A DNA stretch of 64,000 nt from CAVTWY01 sp963738575 (GTDB lineage Bacteria; Pseudomonadota; Gammaproteobacteria; Burkholderiales; Burkholderiaceae_C): assembly GCA_963738575.1 (NCBI GenBank), contig CAVTWY010000002.1, positions 930,001-994,000 on the forward strand, read 5' to 3'. The first letter of the stretch is position 1, and every line of letters begins with the position of its first letter. Position numbers and translations under genes: made by a program. Below are positions 41,585 to 50,735 of the stretch, one piece after another. Under the pieces are notes generated by a model. That model was not told where the DNA came from. It saw nothing but the letters and a program-made list of their open reading frames with translations, and searched no databases.

Positions 41585-42429
41585 CCGTCATTGCCTTTGT
41601 TGGCAGCGTCTTCTCACCCTACTACCGCCGAGCCCTGGCGCGCAACCCGACCACCGACGCGCAGGACCACTGCGCCATCAACGTCTGCCTCTATGGCCCG
41701 CGCTCGCGCCACTGGGCCATGACCGAACGCGGCCGCCGCCACGTGCACAGAGACGCCACGTCGTTTGCCGTTGGCCCCAGCCACATGCGCTGGGATGGTC
41801 AGTCGTTGGTGGTCGATCTTGACGAAAGCTGTGCGCCCCTGCCTCGCCGCTTGAGGGGGCGCCTGGTACTCCATCCTGGCGGACTTTCAACCTTTTCTAC
41901 AGCGCTTGATCCTTGCGGTCGCCACCGTTGGGGCCCGATTGCCCCCTGCTCTCGCATCGACGTTGACCTGCCACAGCCCGGTCTGCGCTGGCAAGGCAGC
42001 GCGTATTTCGATAGCAACGAGGGTGACGAGCCCATTGAGCGCGGTTTTGTGCGCTGGGACTGGCTGCGCGCTCCGCTGAACGATGGGCGCTGTGCCGTGG
42101 TCTACGACGTGCATGCGCACAACGCCGAGCGGCGTGTGATTGGTGCGCGCTTCGCTTCCAACGGCAGCGTCGAGCCGTTTGCCCTCGAACAGCGCCAGCG
42201 CTTGCCGGCCACGCGCTGGTGGCGCGTTGACCGCCGTGTGCCAGGCGATGGCGAAACGGCACGTGTGCAACAGACACTGGAGGACACGCCCTTCTACGCC
42301 CGCTCACTGCTGCACATGCAGTTGGGCGGCGAGCCTGCGCATGCCATGCACGAAACGCTCGACGTGGCGCGGCTGGTGTCACCCGTGGTGCAGCGTTTGC
42401 TGCAGGTACGCATGCCAAGGGTTGCGTAA
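41503..42429 (+). CDS. crtC: Hydroxyneurosporene synthase CrtC (start codon unclear)
   Basis: CrtC hydrates the 1,2-double bond of neurosporene. Conserved sequence begins at about 41503 with RFNQPVAPGAYLWWYLDAIS and continues through FVGSVFSPYYRRAL to VSPVVQRLLQVRMP. No ATG, GTG or TTG lies in frame near that point. The nearest upstream starts are ATGs at 41242 and 41209, deep inside crtD, and the first downstream one is a TTG at 41581, which would remove conserved residues. Expression may rely on coupling or an unusual start, or the sequence may contain an indel. Confidence 0.85.
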   Translation, partial: RFNQPVAPGAYLWWYLDAISDDGRHALTVIAFVGSVFSPYYRRALARNPTTDAQDHCAINVCLYGPRSRHWAMTERGRRHVHRDATSFAVGPSHMRWDGQSLVVDLDESCAPLPRRLRGRLVLHPGGLSTFSTALDPCGRHRWGPIAPCSRIDVDLPQPGLRWQGSAYFDSNEGDEPIERGFVRWDWLRAPLNDGRCAVVYDVHAHNAERRVIGARFASNGSVEPFALEQRQRLPATRWWRVDRRVPGDGETARVQQTLEDTPFYARSLLHMQLGGEPAHAMHETLDVARLVSPVVQRLLQVRMPRVA

Positions 42430-42476
42430 AAGAGCAGCCGTTGACCGGCTACCATGGCGGCAAGGGAGATTCAAAA

Positions 42477-43091
42477 TTGTCAGAGCAACAAACGGGCGCC
42501 TTGCTGCAGCGCCTGAAGGCGGACACGCGTGCACTGCATGCACGTGCCGAGCGTGCCGGGGTGATGGCCGCGCTGCTGTCCGGCAAGGTCACACGCCATC
42601 AATACGTCGCGTTACTCGCCAACCTGCAGGCCATCTACGGCGCGCTGGAGGCATCACTCGAAGCGCAGGGCACTTTGACGGCCATGCCCGCGCTGGCCCG
42701 CAGCGCAGCGCTCGCGGCCGATCTTCGCGGCTTTGAGGCAGCCCCACAAACCATGGTGCCCGCCACACTCGAGTACGCAGAGCGCTTGCGCGCGCAATGC
42801 AGTGCCGATCCGCACCGTCTTTGGGCTCACGTCTACGTGCGTTACCTGGGTGATCTGCACGGCGGGCAAATCCTAAGCCGCTTGGTGCAAAAGCACTTTG
42901 CCGATGTTGATGGCACGAGCTTCTACGATTTTGGCGACGACGCCAACGTGCACGCGCTTCGCACTGGCCTGCGAGCGCAACTTGCAGCACTATCCCTTGG
43001 TGTGGTGCAAGCCGACGACGTGGTGGCCGAGGCGGTGTGGGCGTTCGAGGCTCATTGCCAAATCTTCGAACAAATTCAGGCTAGGCGTTGA
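42477..43091 (+). CDS. bphO: Heme oxygenase BphO (biliverdin-forming)
   Basis: Heme oxygenase opens heme to biliverdin, the chromophore of bacteriophytochromes. This 204-residue product has the HO-type proximal helix LKADTRALHARAE with His and a distal YVRYLGDLHGGQIL region with the Gly-rich kink. I prefer the TTG at 42477 because an AGGGAG site lies nine bases upstream; a TTG at 42441 is an alternative. The gene converges on bphP, overlapping it by 11 bp. Confidence 0.88.
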   Translation: MSEQQTGALLQRLKADTRALHARAERAGVMAALLSGKVTRHQYVALLANLQAIYGALEASLEAQGTLTAMPALARSAALAADLRGFEAAPQTMVPATLEYAERLRAQCSADPHRLWAHVYVRYLGDLHGGQILSRLVQKHFADVDGTSFYDFGDDANVHALRTGLRAQLAALSLGVVQADDVVAEAVWAFEAHCQIFEQIQARR

Positions 43092-45225
43092 AGCTTCGAA
43101 TCTGCGCGTAGAGCGCGGCTGCTCGCCGCGTCGAGGCTTCGACCTCGTTGAGTAACCCCGCAACCGGGGGCCCACCCGGCGCGTCACTGATGTCCATCGC
43201 CGCCAAGCTGGCATTGCTAAGAATGGCCGTCACCACGTCGTCGGCATCGGGCAGCGACAACCGCGCCGCTTGGCGCAGCGACACCTCCAATTGCTCGCGC
43301 GCCTGCGCAGCACGGCGAGATTCACGCAGGTCGGTCAGTACAAAAATAAACCCGAGCCGGGCACCGTCTCGCCCCACCACCACTTCGCCTCGCGCAGCCA
43401 CGGGCAACGGGCCGTCGGCACCCACCAAATCGACGTTTCGGCGCCAGGCCTGCGGCGCATGGGCCAATTGTTCTAGCGCACCAAGCACCAGTGTGGGCGG
43501 CGCAAAGCGTTCAGCCAGTGCCTCCCCGGGCACCAGGGGCTGCGGGCTCAGCATGAAAAAAGCATCGTTGGCGAAAATCACACGCCCTTGAACATCGGCC
43601 ACGATCACCGGCTCGCGCGCGCCCGAAACGGCGCTGCGAACCTTGCTTAGTTGGTGCTCGGCAATCAAGAGGCGCACCGCTTGAACCTGCACGATGATGT
43701 CCACCAGTGCCGCGCCAATCGCGCGCGCCAGGGCAAGTTCAGTCGACGACCACGGCACTGCAGTACCGCGCACGATTTCTGACCACGCGTCAAACGAGCG
43801 TCGAGGCGAAAGCTCAAGTGGGTTGTTGCCCACCATGGGCTTGTTCGGATCACCAGCCCAGGTGACTGTCAGCAGCTGCTCCTTGCGAAACCAAACCAAG
43901 TAGTCGGGCCGCGAGGTGGACAGCCGCACCGCCAACACACCACTCGCAGTTGGGGTTAGGCTCGCCATCGAGGGCTCAGCCTTGCCAACCGATGAGCAGG
44001 CAAAGGGCTCGTCGCCGGCCTGGCCATGAACCCAATCAAGCAGTGCCCGCAGCTCGGGGGTCGAAGGCACTTCGCCAGACGTCAGCAACTCACCGTCGTA
44101 GAACAGGGCTGCACCCGTGGCCTCGAGCGGCTGCAGCAGCGTGCGCGAATTGCGAAAAATCGCGTAGCGCCAGTCACCTTCGGTTGACGTGGCTTCAACC
44201 AAACGCTGCTCGAGGTGGCGCACCATCAGCGCCACTTGCGCGTGCGCGTAATTCTCTATCGCGGTGATGCGCGTCGACGCCACTTCAGCCAGCAAATCGG
44301 CGGCAGCCCTCACGGTGCGGCGCAAGTATCGCGGCGTGTAATGGTGGGCGGCCACCAAGCCCCACAGCTGGCCATCGCGCACCAGCGACGCCGAGAACGA
44401 AGCCGTGACACCCATGTTGCGCAAATATTGCAGATGGATCGGGGACATGCTTCGCAGCGTGCACATGGACATGTCCAAGTGCTCACCACTGGGGCGAAGC
44501 AACGCGGGCTCGAGCACCTGCGGCTCGTCGTCGACATTCACCAGCATGCGGACGCGGTTGCGCAAATACAGCGCGCGGGCGCGCTGCGGGATGTCGCTGG
44601 CGGGGTAGTGGTGCCCTAACAGTGACGCCAAACGCGGGTGCCGCGACTCCGAGATCACCTTGCCATGCCCATCGGGGTCGAACTTGTAGACCATCACGCG
44701 GTCGTAGCCCGTGAGGTCGCGCATGGCTTGCACCAGACCGTCCGCAAGCGTGCCTATCGAAGGCGAGGTGCTGAAACGCAGAACCGACGCTGACAACGTC
44801 CCGGCGATCACATCAGGCGCCAAATTGATGATGCCCTGCTGCCCGGGCAACGGGTCAAGCGCCTCCAACTCGACCACGAGCAGGCCAGGCGCTGCGCGAT
44901 GCACGGCACCCTCAAACCGTCGGCGCACGCCACCAGGCGTCAGAACGCATTGAAGGGCCACGGGCTCAACAAGGTCACCGCTGCGTGCAAGATGCGCCAC
45001 CTGGTCGGCGACGTCGCCACCAAGCGCTGCAAAGGGCGCGTCGATGACATCGGCCAGCGCCAGCGACAGCACCTGCAACGTGTTGCGGCTCGCCTGAACC
45101 ACCACGCCGTCAGCCTCACGCACCGACAGCAAAACGCCATGCGGTTGCACCGAACCAATCAAGTGAATGGGTTCGAGTTCGCAGTTGGTAAGGTTGGCAG
45201 CGCCGGGCGCCGACTCGGCTTGCAT
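43081..45225 (-). CDS. bphP: Bacteriophytochrome BphP without a histidine kinase domain
   Basis: The 714-residue photoreceptor has a PAS domain with the biliverdin-binding Cys at residue 15 (LTNCELEPIHLIGSVQPHG). A GAF domain follows with YPASDIPQRAR and LRSMSPIHLQYLRNMGV, then a PHY domain with a tongue (WFRKEQLLTVTWAGDP, then PRRSF). After these come a PAS domain (about residues 520-625) and a helical tail, with no HisKA or ATPase motif. This order matches BphP1 of Rhodopseudomonas palustris and Bradyrhizobium, which sequesters PpsR2 in response to far-red light. It begins 8 bp after ppsR2 on the same strand. Confidence 0.93.
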   Translation of the reverse strand: MQAESAPGAANLTNCELEPIHLIGSVQPHGVLLSVREADGVVVQASRNTLQVLSLALADVIDAPFAALGGDVADQVAHLARSGDLVEPVALQCVLTPGGVRRRFEGAVHRAAPGLLVVELEALDPLPGQQGIINLAPDVIAGTLSASVLRFSTSPSIGTLADGLVQAMRDLTGYDRVMVYKFDPDGHGKVISESRHPRLASLLGHHYPASDIPQRARALYLRNRVRMLVNVDDEPQVLEPALLRPSGEHLDMSMCTLRSMSPIHLQYLRNMGVTASFSASLVRDGQLWGLVAAHHYTPRYLRRTVRAAADLLAEVASTRITAIENYAHAQVALMVRHLEQRLVEATSTEGDWRYAIFRNSRTLLQPLEATGAALFYDGELLTSGEVPSTPELRALLDWVHGQAGDEPFACSSVGKAEPSMASLTPTASGVLAVRLSTSRPDYLVWFRKEQLLTVTWAGDPNKPMVGNNPLELSPRRSFDAWSEIVRGTAVPWSSTELALARAIGAALVDIIVQVQAVRLLIAEHQLSKVRSAVSGAREPVIVADVQGRVIFANDAFFMLSPQPLVPGEALAERFAPPTLVLGALEQLAHAPQAWRRNVDLVGADGPLPVAARGEVVVGRDGARLGFIFVLTDLRESRRAAQAREQLEVSLRQAARLSLPDADDVVTAILSNASLAAMDISDAPGGPPVAGLLNEVEASTRRAAALYAQIRSFNA

Positions 45226-45233
45226 GGCCGAAG

Positions 45234-46670
45234 TCAGTTCATTCGCTGCGGCTTGGACGCGGCGATTCCGTCATCGTCAGCGCCATGGCTTGCCAAATCC
45301 AAGCATTGGATACGCAGGCTCAGGGCGTGAGGCTCAATGGTCAACAACCGTGCCGCATCCATCACCTTCCCCGAGGCCATGCGCAGCGCAGTGCGAATCA
45401 TTTGGCGTTCGATGGCGTCGTTGCCCTCACGCAGCAAGGTGGATAGCGGCAACAGCCCAACCTGTGCCCGCAACGCATGCAGCTCGTGCCAATCGCCGGT
45501 CGCACTCGACACAGACACTGGCCGCGGCGGCTCAACGGTTCGCAACATGAACCCCAGGTGGTCATCTTCGCTGTCAGCCAACAACGTGGACGAAACCTCA
45601 ACCGAAATGTCCAACCCGCCATGGGCCACCGCAAGTGGCGTGCGTGTGCAAAGGCCCAACTGTCGTGTGCGTGCGATGGTCTTGCGCCAAGCGCCGTTGT
45701 GATCACCCACCACATCGGCCAGGCTCTGGCCTTTGACCATTGATTCGCTTTCCTGCTGCACCAACGCTAAAAAGGCCGGGTTGGTCAGCAGAATGTGACC
45801 TGCCGAATCGGTTATCACAACAGCATCGGGCGTTGACTCAACGAGCGCTCGCATCATGCCCGGCTGCGCGCCCGCGCCATCGGTCGCTTCGCGGTCACGC
45901 GCGCGCACCAAAATCTGCATCTGCTCTGCGACAACAAATGGCGTAGCCGACACGTCCCATTCGGGCCCTTTGTCGCTGAACCGCAGTCGAACCTCGCCCG
46001 CGCGGCCACTGCTGCGCGCCGTGGTTAGCAATTCAGCGAGCGACGCGCGCGCCATGTCGGTCACCCGCTCAATCAAAGTTTGAGTCTGCCCTGTTGGCTG
46101 CACAAACAAGGCTTGCGCAGCGTCATTGGCGTCCACCACGTTGAAGGTCGCAGCGTCCAAAACCAAAACGGCATCCCGCGCCACATGAAACAAAGTTTGG
46201 TAGCGACTGTCGGCATGCCTGCGTTGCCAGTAGTCGAGCTCCATCTCGTGCTGGGCATCTAAGAATCGACGCTGAATGGCTGCCACGGTGCGCAAGTCGC
46301 GCCCCACGGCAACCACCGGGCCTTGCCCGCCCAGGCTTACCGCCGTCCAGGCCATGGGCACGGAATCACCGTCGATAACCGGGTGGTTGACTTCGCGACG
46401 TTGCGACACGCCACCCGTGCTGATTTCATCAAGCAGCAACTCGATCTTGCGCCGTGTATCTGAGCTGGCAGTGTCAACCCAGCGTTGACCCACCCAGCTG
46501 CTGCAGTCGGCCGGCAGCGGCGACGCACCCTCGGCCACGCTGCAAATAACGCCGTCGCGGTCAATCACGAGCGCGATGTCGCTTGCGACTCGCGCCATCA
46601 CTTCAGCCACCTCTTGGGCAACTGGCGACAAGGCGTCGAATGGCGCAGAAACACGCGGGGTATTGGACAT
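45234..46670 (-). CDS. ppsR2: Second PpsR-type regulator (PpsR2), divergent HTH
   Basis: The 478-residue protein has the PpsR layout: N-terminal PAS with SDIALVIDRDGVICSV, Q-linker with AQHEMELDYW, two PAS domains (about 155-265 and 275-385) and a C-terminal Fis-like domain. The last part differs strongly from the first PpsR: GKVMDAARLLTIEPHALSLRIQ stands where NRAMAAQLLGLSRQSLYVKL is found there. DNA specificity may therefore differ or be lost. The ATG at 46670 follows an AGGAG site; upstream frame is not PpsR sequence. It lies upstream of bphP, its likely partner. Confidence 0.85.
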   Translation of the reverse strand: MSNTPRVSAPFDALSPVAQEVAEVMARVASDIALVIDRDGVICSVAEGASPLPADCSSWVGQRWVDTASSDTRRKIELLLDEISTGGVSQRREVNHPVIDGDSVPMAWTAVSLGGQGPVVAVGRDLRTVAAIQRRFLDAQHEMELDYWQRRHADSRYQTLFHVARDAVLVLDAATFNVVDANDAAQALFVQPTGQTQTLIERVTDMARASLAELLTTARSSGRAGEVRLRFSDKGPEWDVSATPFVVAEQMQILVRARDREATDGAGAQPGMMRALVESTPDAVVITDSAGHILLTNPAFLALVQQESESMVKGQSLADVVGDHNGAWRKTIARTRQLGLCTRTPLAVAHGGLDISVEVSSTLLADSEDDHLGFMLRTVEPPRPVSVSSATGDWHELHALRAQVGLLPLSTLLREGNDAIERQMIRTALRMASGKVMDAARLLTIEPHALSLRIQCLDLASHGADDDGIAASKPQRMN

Positions 46671-46749
46671 AGCTCCTGACTCAGTAGCGGGCCCTTTGAG
46701 GTTAGCACAACGCCTGTGCGGGCGGTGGCATTTTTGGCGTTTTTGCCCC

Positions 46750-47679
46750 CTAGAGAGCCAACACCCGCTGGTCGTGGGCCGCAAGGTGCGCCTCACCTCG
46801 TTCGATCATGAAATAGCGAAAAGCTTCTGCAGCTGGCGACAAGACCCTGGATTGCAAGCGCACGATGTTCCACATACGCATCACGGGGGTACCTTCTACG
46901 TCCAACACATGCATGAGGCCGTTGCGCACTTCGAGCCCGATGGTGTGCAGCGACAAGAAACTCAGGCCCATGCCAGCCATCACGGCCTGCTTGATGGCCT
47001 CGTTGCTGGACATCTCCATGGTGATGCGGGGGTTAACCCGGTGCTTTGCAAAATACGCCACCATCGCAGCCCGCGTGCCCGAGCCCTGTTCGCGCACGAT
47101 AAAGGCGCAGTCTTGCAGCGACGCTGCGGGTGGCTGCCCCACCGCGCGCAAGGGGTGCCCGGGGGCGCAAACCAACACAAAAGGATGCGCAGCAAACGAC
47201 TCCGAGCGCGTTGCAACCTCTTTGGGAGGGCTCCCCATGACGGACAAGTCAACCTCACCGGCCTCCATCAACAGCACCAACTGCTCGCGGTTGCCCGCCA
47301 CGCGCAGTCGAACCTCCACACCGGGGTGCTCTTCGTGAAACCGCGCCAACAGCTCGGGCACAAAGTAAGTGGCCGTGCTGACGACGCCGATCGTGAGCAG
47401 GCCGTGCTCCAGCCGCTTGAATCGTGCCATGGCGTTTTCGGCCTCTCTAAGGTCTCCCAGCAACCGTCTGGCATGAACCAAAAAGTACTCTCCCGCGGTG
47501 GACAGCGACACCTGGCGACCATGGCGGTCAAACAGCGACAGCCCCACTTGGGTCTCGATCTCCTTGATCTGCATCGACACCGCAGGTGCGCTGAGGTGAA
47601 GCGTCTCGGCCGCCCGGGCCATGCTTTGGTGCTGAGCCACCTCCGTAAATACCCGCAGCTGCCGAAACGTGATGTTCAT
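46750..47679 (-). CDS. cbbR: LysR-type regulator CbbR of the Calvin operon
   Basis: The 309-residue protein has an N-terminal winged HTH (FRQLRVFTEVAQHQSMARAAETLHLSAPAVS region) and a two-lobed effector domain. It is divergently transcribed from cbbL, the standard location for CbbR, which activates the operon in response to metabolites such as RuBP or NADPH. Two palindromes in the shared intergenic region are its likely targets. Confidence 0.93.
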   Translation of the reverse strand: MNITFRQLRVFTEVAQHQSMARAAETLHLSAPAVSMQIKEIETQVGLSLFDRHGRQVSLSTAGEYFLVHARRLLGDLREAENAMARFKRLEHGLLTIGVVSTATYFVPELLARFHEEHPGVEVRLRVAGNREQLVLLMEAGEVDLSVMGSPPKEVATRSESFAAHPFVLVCAPGHPLRAVGQPPAASLQDCAFIVREQGSGTRAAMVAYFAKHRVNPRITMEMSSNEAIKQAVMAGMGLSFLSLHTIGLEVRNGLMHVLDVEGTPVMRMWNIVRLQSRVLSPAAEAFRYFMIERGEAHLAAHDQRVLAL

Positions 47680-47680
47680 G

Positions 47681-47698
47681 GTTAAGTTTTTCCTTAAC
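47681..47698. promoter_or_regulatory. CbbR recognition palindrome
   Basis: GTTAAG, six bases, CTTAAC: a perfect inverted repeat directly upstream of the cbbR start. It fits a LysR-type recognition site, and binding there would also allow cbbR autoregulation. Confidence 0.65.
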
Positions 47699-47707
47699 TG
47701 AATGCAA

Positions 47708-47725
47708 AGAATATCTGACTATTCT
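47708..47725. promoter_or_regulatory. Second CbbR palindrome (activation site)
   Basis: AGAATA, six bases, TATTCT: a second perfect inverted repeat whose centre lies 27 bp from the first. Its right arm is where a -35 would sit for the -10 TACATT at 47743-47748 (17-bp spacing), a usual layout for a LysR-activated promoter. Confidence 0.6.
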
Positions 47726-47796
47726 GATTGATTCAACAGCCCTACATTCCGCTCGCCACACCGTCAAACCTTTCGCCCGATATCAAGGAGCCTGGA

Positions 47797-49266
47797 GTGA
47801 ATCAGCCCGCCGAACCTGGCCTTATCACCGACGCCAAAAAGCGCTACAGCGCAGGCGTTCTCAAATACCGTCAAATGGGCTACTGGGATGCGGACTACGC
47901 GCCCAAAGAGACGGACACCTTGTGCCTGTTCCGCATCACGCCCCAGGACGGCGTCGATCCGATCGAAGCCGCAGCCGCTGTTGCTGGCGAAAGCAGCACG
48001 GCCACATGGACGGTGGTGTGGACCGACCGCCTCACGGCCTGCGACAGCTACCGCGCCAAGGCCTACAAAGTGGAGCCTGTGCCAGGTCGACCCGGCGAGT
48101 ATTTCGCGTGGGTGGCCTACGACATCATCCTGTTTGAAGAGGGATCAATCGCGAACATAACCGCCAGTTTGATTGGCAACGTGTTCAGTTTCAAGCCTCT
48201 CAAGGCTGCGCGACTGGAAGACATCCGCATGCCCGTGGCGCTGGTCAAAACCTTCAAAGGCCCTCCCACCGGCCTCATCGTCGAGCGCGAGCGCCTGGAC
48301 AAATTCGGCCGGCCCCTGCTTGGCGCCACCACCAAGCCCAAGCTGGGTCTTTCTGCACGCAACTACGGCCGCGTCATTTATGAGGGTCTGAAGGGTGGCC
48401 TGGACTTCATGAAGGACGACGAGAACATCAACTCGCAGCCGTTCATGCACTGGCGCGACCGCTTTTTGTACGTGATGGACGCTGTCAACAAAGCAAGCGC
48501 CGCCACGGGCGAAGTCAAGGGCAGCTACTTGAATGTGACCGGCGCGACGATGGAAGACATCTACGAGCGTGCCGAGTTTGCCAAAGAGCTGGGTTCGGTG
48601 GTGATCATGGTCGACTTGATCATCGGTTGGTCGGCCATTCAAAGCATGGCCAACTGGGCGCGCAAAAACGACATGATCGTTCACATGCACCGCGCAGGCC
48701 ACGGTACCTACACGCGTCAAAAGAACCACGGCGTTAGCTTTCGCGTGATGGCCAAGTGGCTTCGGCTGGCGGGCGTCGACCACTTGCACACGGGCACGGC
48801 CGTGGGCAAGCTCGAGGGTGACCCAATGACGGTGCAGGGCTACTACAACGTCTGCCGCGACAGCTACACCCACCAGGATTTGCCGCGTGGGCTCTTTTTT
48901 GATCAAGACTGGTGCGACATGAAAAAAGTCATGCCCGTGGCCAGCGGCGGTATCCATGCAGGCCAGATGCACCAGTTGATCGACCTCTTCGGCGACGACG
49001 TGATTCTGCAGTTTGGTGGTGGCACGATCGGCCACCCTGCCGGCATCCAGGCGGGTGCTGTGGCCAACCGCGTCGCGCTTGAATGCATGGTCAAAGCACG
49101 CAACGAAGGCAAGGACATCCGCAACGAGGGGCCCGACATCTTGCGCAACGCCGCACTAACCTGCACGCCGCTCAAGCAGGCCCTCGACACCTGGGGCGAC
49201 ATCAGCTTCAACTACACATCCACCGACACCAGCGACTACGCGGTGACGCCTTCGGTGTCTAACTGA
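47797..49266 (+). CDS. cbbL: RuBisCO large subunit, form IC
   Basis: CbbL fixes CO2 on ribulose 1,5-bisphosphate. The 489-residue protein, read from a GTG at 47797 with an AAGGAG site seven bases upstream, has the carbamylated-Lys motif GLDFMKDDENINSQPF, the loop-6 region and MHRAGHGTYTRQ. The N-terminus (VNQPAEPGLITDAKKRYSAG) and the accompanying cbbX indicate red-type form IC. An upstream ATG at 47728 lies in the promoter and is unlikely. Confidence 0.97.
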   Translation: MNQPAEPGLITDAKKRYSAGVLKYRQMGYWDADYAPKETDTLCLFRITPQDGVDPIEAAAAVAGESSTATWTVVWTDRLTACDSYRAKAYKVEPVPGRPGEYFAWVAYDIILFEEGSIANITASLIGNVFSFKPLKAARLEDIRMPVALVKTFKGPPTGLIVERERLDKFGRPLLGATTKPKLGLSARNYGRVIYEGLKGGLDFMKDDENINSQPFMHWRDRFLYVMDAVNKASAATGEVKGSYLNVTGATMEDIYERAEFAKELGSVVIMVDLIIGWSAIQSMANWARKNDMIVHMHRAGHGTYTRQKNHGVSFRVMAKWLRLAGVDHLHTGTAVGKLEGDPMTVQGYYNVCRDSYTHQDLPRGLFFDQDWCDMKKVMPVASGGIHAGQMHQLIDLFGDDVILQFGGGTIGHPAGIQAGAVANRVALECMVKARNEGKDIRNEGPDILRNAALTCTPLKQALDTWGDISFNYTSTDTSDYAVTPSVSN

Positions 49267-49287
49267 CTTTCGCAGGAGCCCATCGCC

Positions 49288-49722
49288 ATGATGACCAACC
49301 CCACCCAACGCATCACGCAGGGTCAGTTCAGCTTTTTGCCCGACCTGACGGATGCTGAGATTTCCTTGCAGATTGAATACGGTTTGAACAAAGGCTACGC
49401 CTGGAGCGTGGAGTACACCGACGACCCGCACCCGCGCAACACCTACTGGGAGATGTTCGGCATGCCCATGTTCGACCTGCACGACGCAGCAGGCGTGTTG
49501 CTGGAGCTGAACCAATGCCGCAAAACGTTTCCAAACACGTACATCCGGCTGATGGCTTTTGACTCCACACGAGGGGTCGAGAGCATCGTGATGAGCTTCA
49601 TCGTCAACCGGCCGGCCAACGAGCCCGGCTTCAGCCTCACGCGTCAAGAGGTGAATGGTCGAAGCATGCGGTACACCATCCACAGCTACGCGGCCGACAA
49701 GCCCGAAGGCAAAAGGTACTGA
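49288..49722 (+). CDS. cbbS: RuBisCO small subunit
   Basis: The 144-residue protein has ITQGQFSFLPDLTDAEISLQ at the start and the C-terminal extension after ESIVMSFIVNRPANEPGF that is found in red-type small subunits. It lies 21 bp after cbbL with a CAGGAG site. A second ATG directly follows the first. Confidence 0.97.
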   Translation: MMTNPTQRITQGQFSFLPDLTDAEISLQIEYGLNKGYAWSVEYTDDPHPRNTYWEMFGMPMFDLHDAAGVLLELNQCRKTFPNTYIRLMAFDSTRGVESIVMSFIVNRPANEPGFSLTRQEVNGRSMRYTIHSYAADKPEGKRY

Positions 49723-49736
49723 AGCGGTTGCTTGCC

Positions 49737-50720
49737 ATGCCAGCGCCCACGTACGTCATTCCTGGCAGTGCCTCTGCACTACCCTCCGCGCCCCCGGCCC
49801 ACCGTGAGGGTGTGGACCCCGCAGTGCCCGCAAGCACCGTCAACGAAGTGTTGGCACGAAGCAAGGTTGAGACGGTCATCGACGAGTTGGACCGCGACTT
49901 GATCGGCTTGGCGCCCGTCAAGCAGCGCATTCGCGACATTGCCGCGTTGCTCGTCATCGACAAGTTGCGGTTGAATCTGGGCCTGCAGTCATCCAGCGGC
50001 ACCACGGCACCCAGCTTGCACATGTCGTTCACTGGCAACCCTGGCACGGGCAAGACCACCGTCGCCATGCGCATGGCAGAGATCTTGCACCGGCTCGGCT
50101 ACGTCCGCAAGGGCCACTTGGTGGCCGTCACCCGCGACGACCTGGTGGGCCAGTACATCGGCCACACAGCACCCAAAACCAAAGAGGTGTTGAAGAAGGC
50201 CATGGGCGGCGTGCTTTTCATCGACGAGGCCTATTACCTCTACCGCCCCGAAAACGAGCGCGACTACGGCCAAGAGGCCATCGAAATTCTGCTGCAAGTG
50301 ATGGAAAACCAGCGCGATGATTTGGTTGTCATTCTGGCGGGCTACAAAGACCGCATGGACACGTTTTTTCAGAGCAACCCGGGGATGAGCAGCCGCATCG
50401 CCCACCACCTTGACTTCCCTGATTACGGCCAGGGCGAGTTGTTGGACATTGCCGACCGCATGCTGCTGGGCATGAACTACCGCTTTGAGCCTGAAGCGCG
50501 TGAAACCTTTGCCGAATACCTGGGCCTGCGACTGAAGCAACCCCACTTTGCCAACGCGCGCAGCGTGCGCAACGCGCTCGACCGGGCACGACTGCGCCAA
50601 GCAAGCCGCCTCTACGCTGACGGCGACCGCGTGCTCAATGCAAGCGACTTGTCCACGCTGCAGCCAAGCGACATCCGCGGCAGCCGCTTGTTTGCCAACC
50701 CAGCGCCACCCCAGAACTGA
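49737..50720 (+). CDS. cbbX: Red-type RuBisCO activase CbbX
   Basis: CbbX is an AAA+ activase that removes inhibitory sugar phosphates from form IC RuBisCO by pulling the CbbL C-terminus. Walker A (GNPGTGKTT), Walker B (GGVLFIDEAYYLY) and the arginine-finger region are present in a protein of about 327 residues. I use the ATG at 49737 rather than the TTG at 49728. Confidence 0.96.
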   Translation: MPAPTYVIPGSASALPSAPPAHREGVDPAVPASTVNEVLARSKVETVIDELDRDLIGLAPVKQRIRDIAALLVIDKLRLNLGLQSSSGTTAPSLHMSFTGNPGTGKTTVAMRMAEILHRLGYVRKGHLVAVTRDDLVGQYIGHTAPKTKEVLKKAMGGVLFIDEAYYLYRPENERDYGQEAIEILLQVMENQRDDLVVILAGYKDRMDTFFQSNPGMSSRIAHHLDFPDYGQGELLDIADRMLLGMNYRFEPEARETFAEYLGLRLKQPHFANARSVRNALDRARLRQASRLYADGDRVLNASDLSTLQPSDIRGSRLFANPAPPQN

Positions 50721-50735
50721 TACCGAAAGCCTCCC

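Noticed and set aside
46708..46723. GCACA-ACGCC-TGTGC-type repeat before ppsR2 as a PpsR site
   Set aside because: The order is ACA...TGT with the wrong spacing, not TGT-N12-ACA.
46576..47685. A 369-codon plus-strand open frame across cbbR
   Set aside because: It is antisense to cbbR and the ppsR2 start; no recognisable domain or ribosome-binding site.
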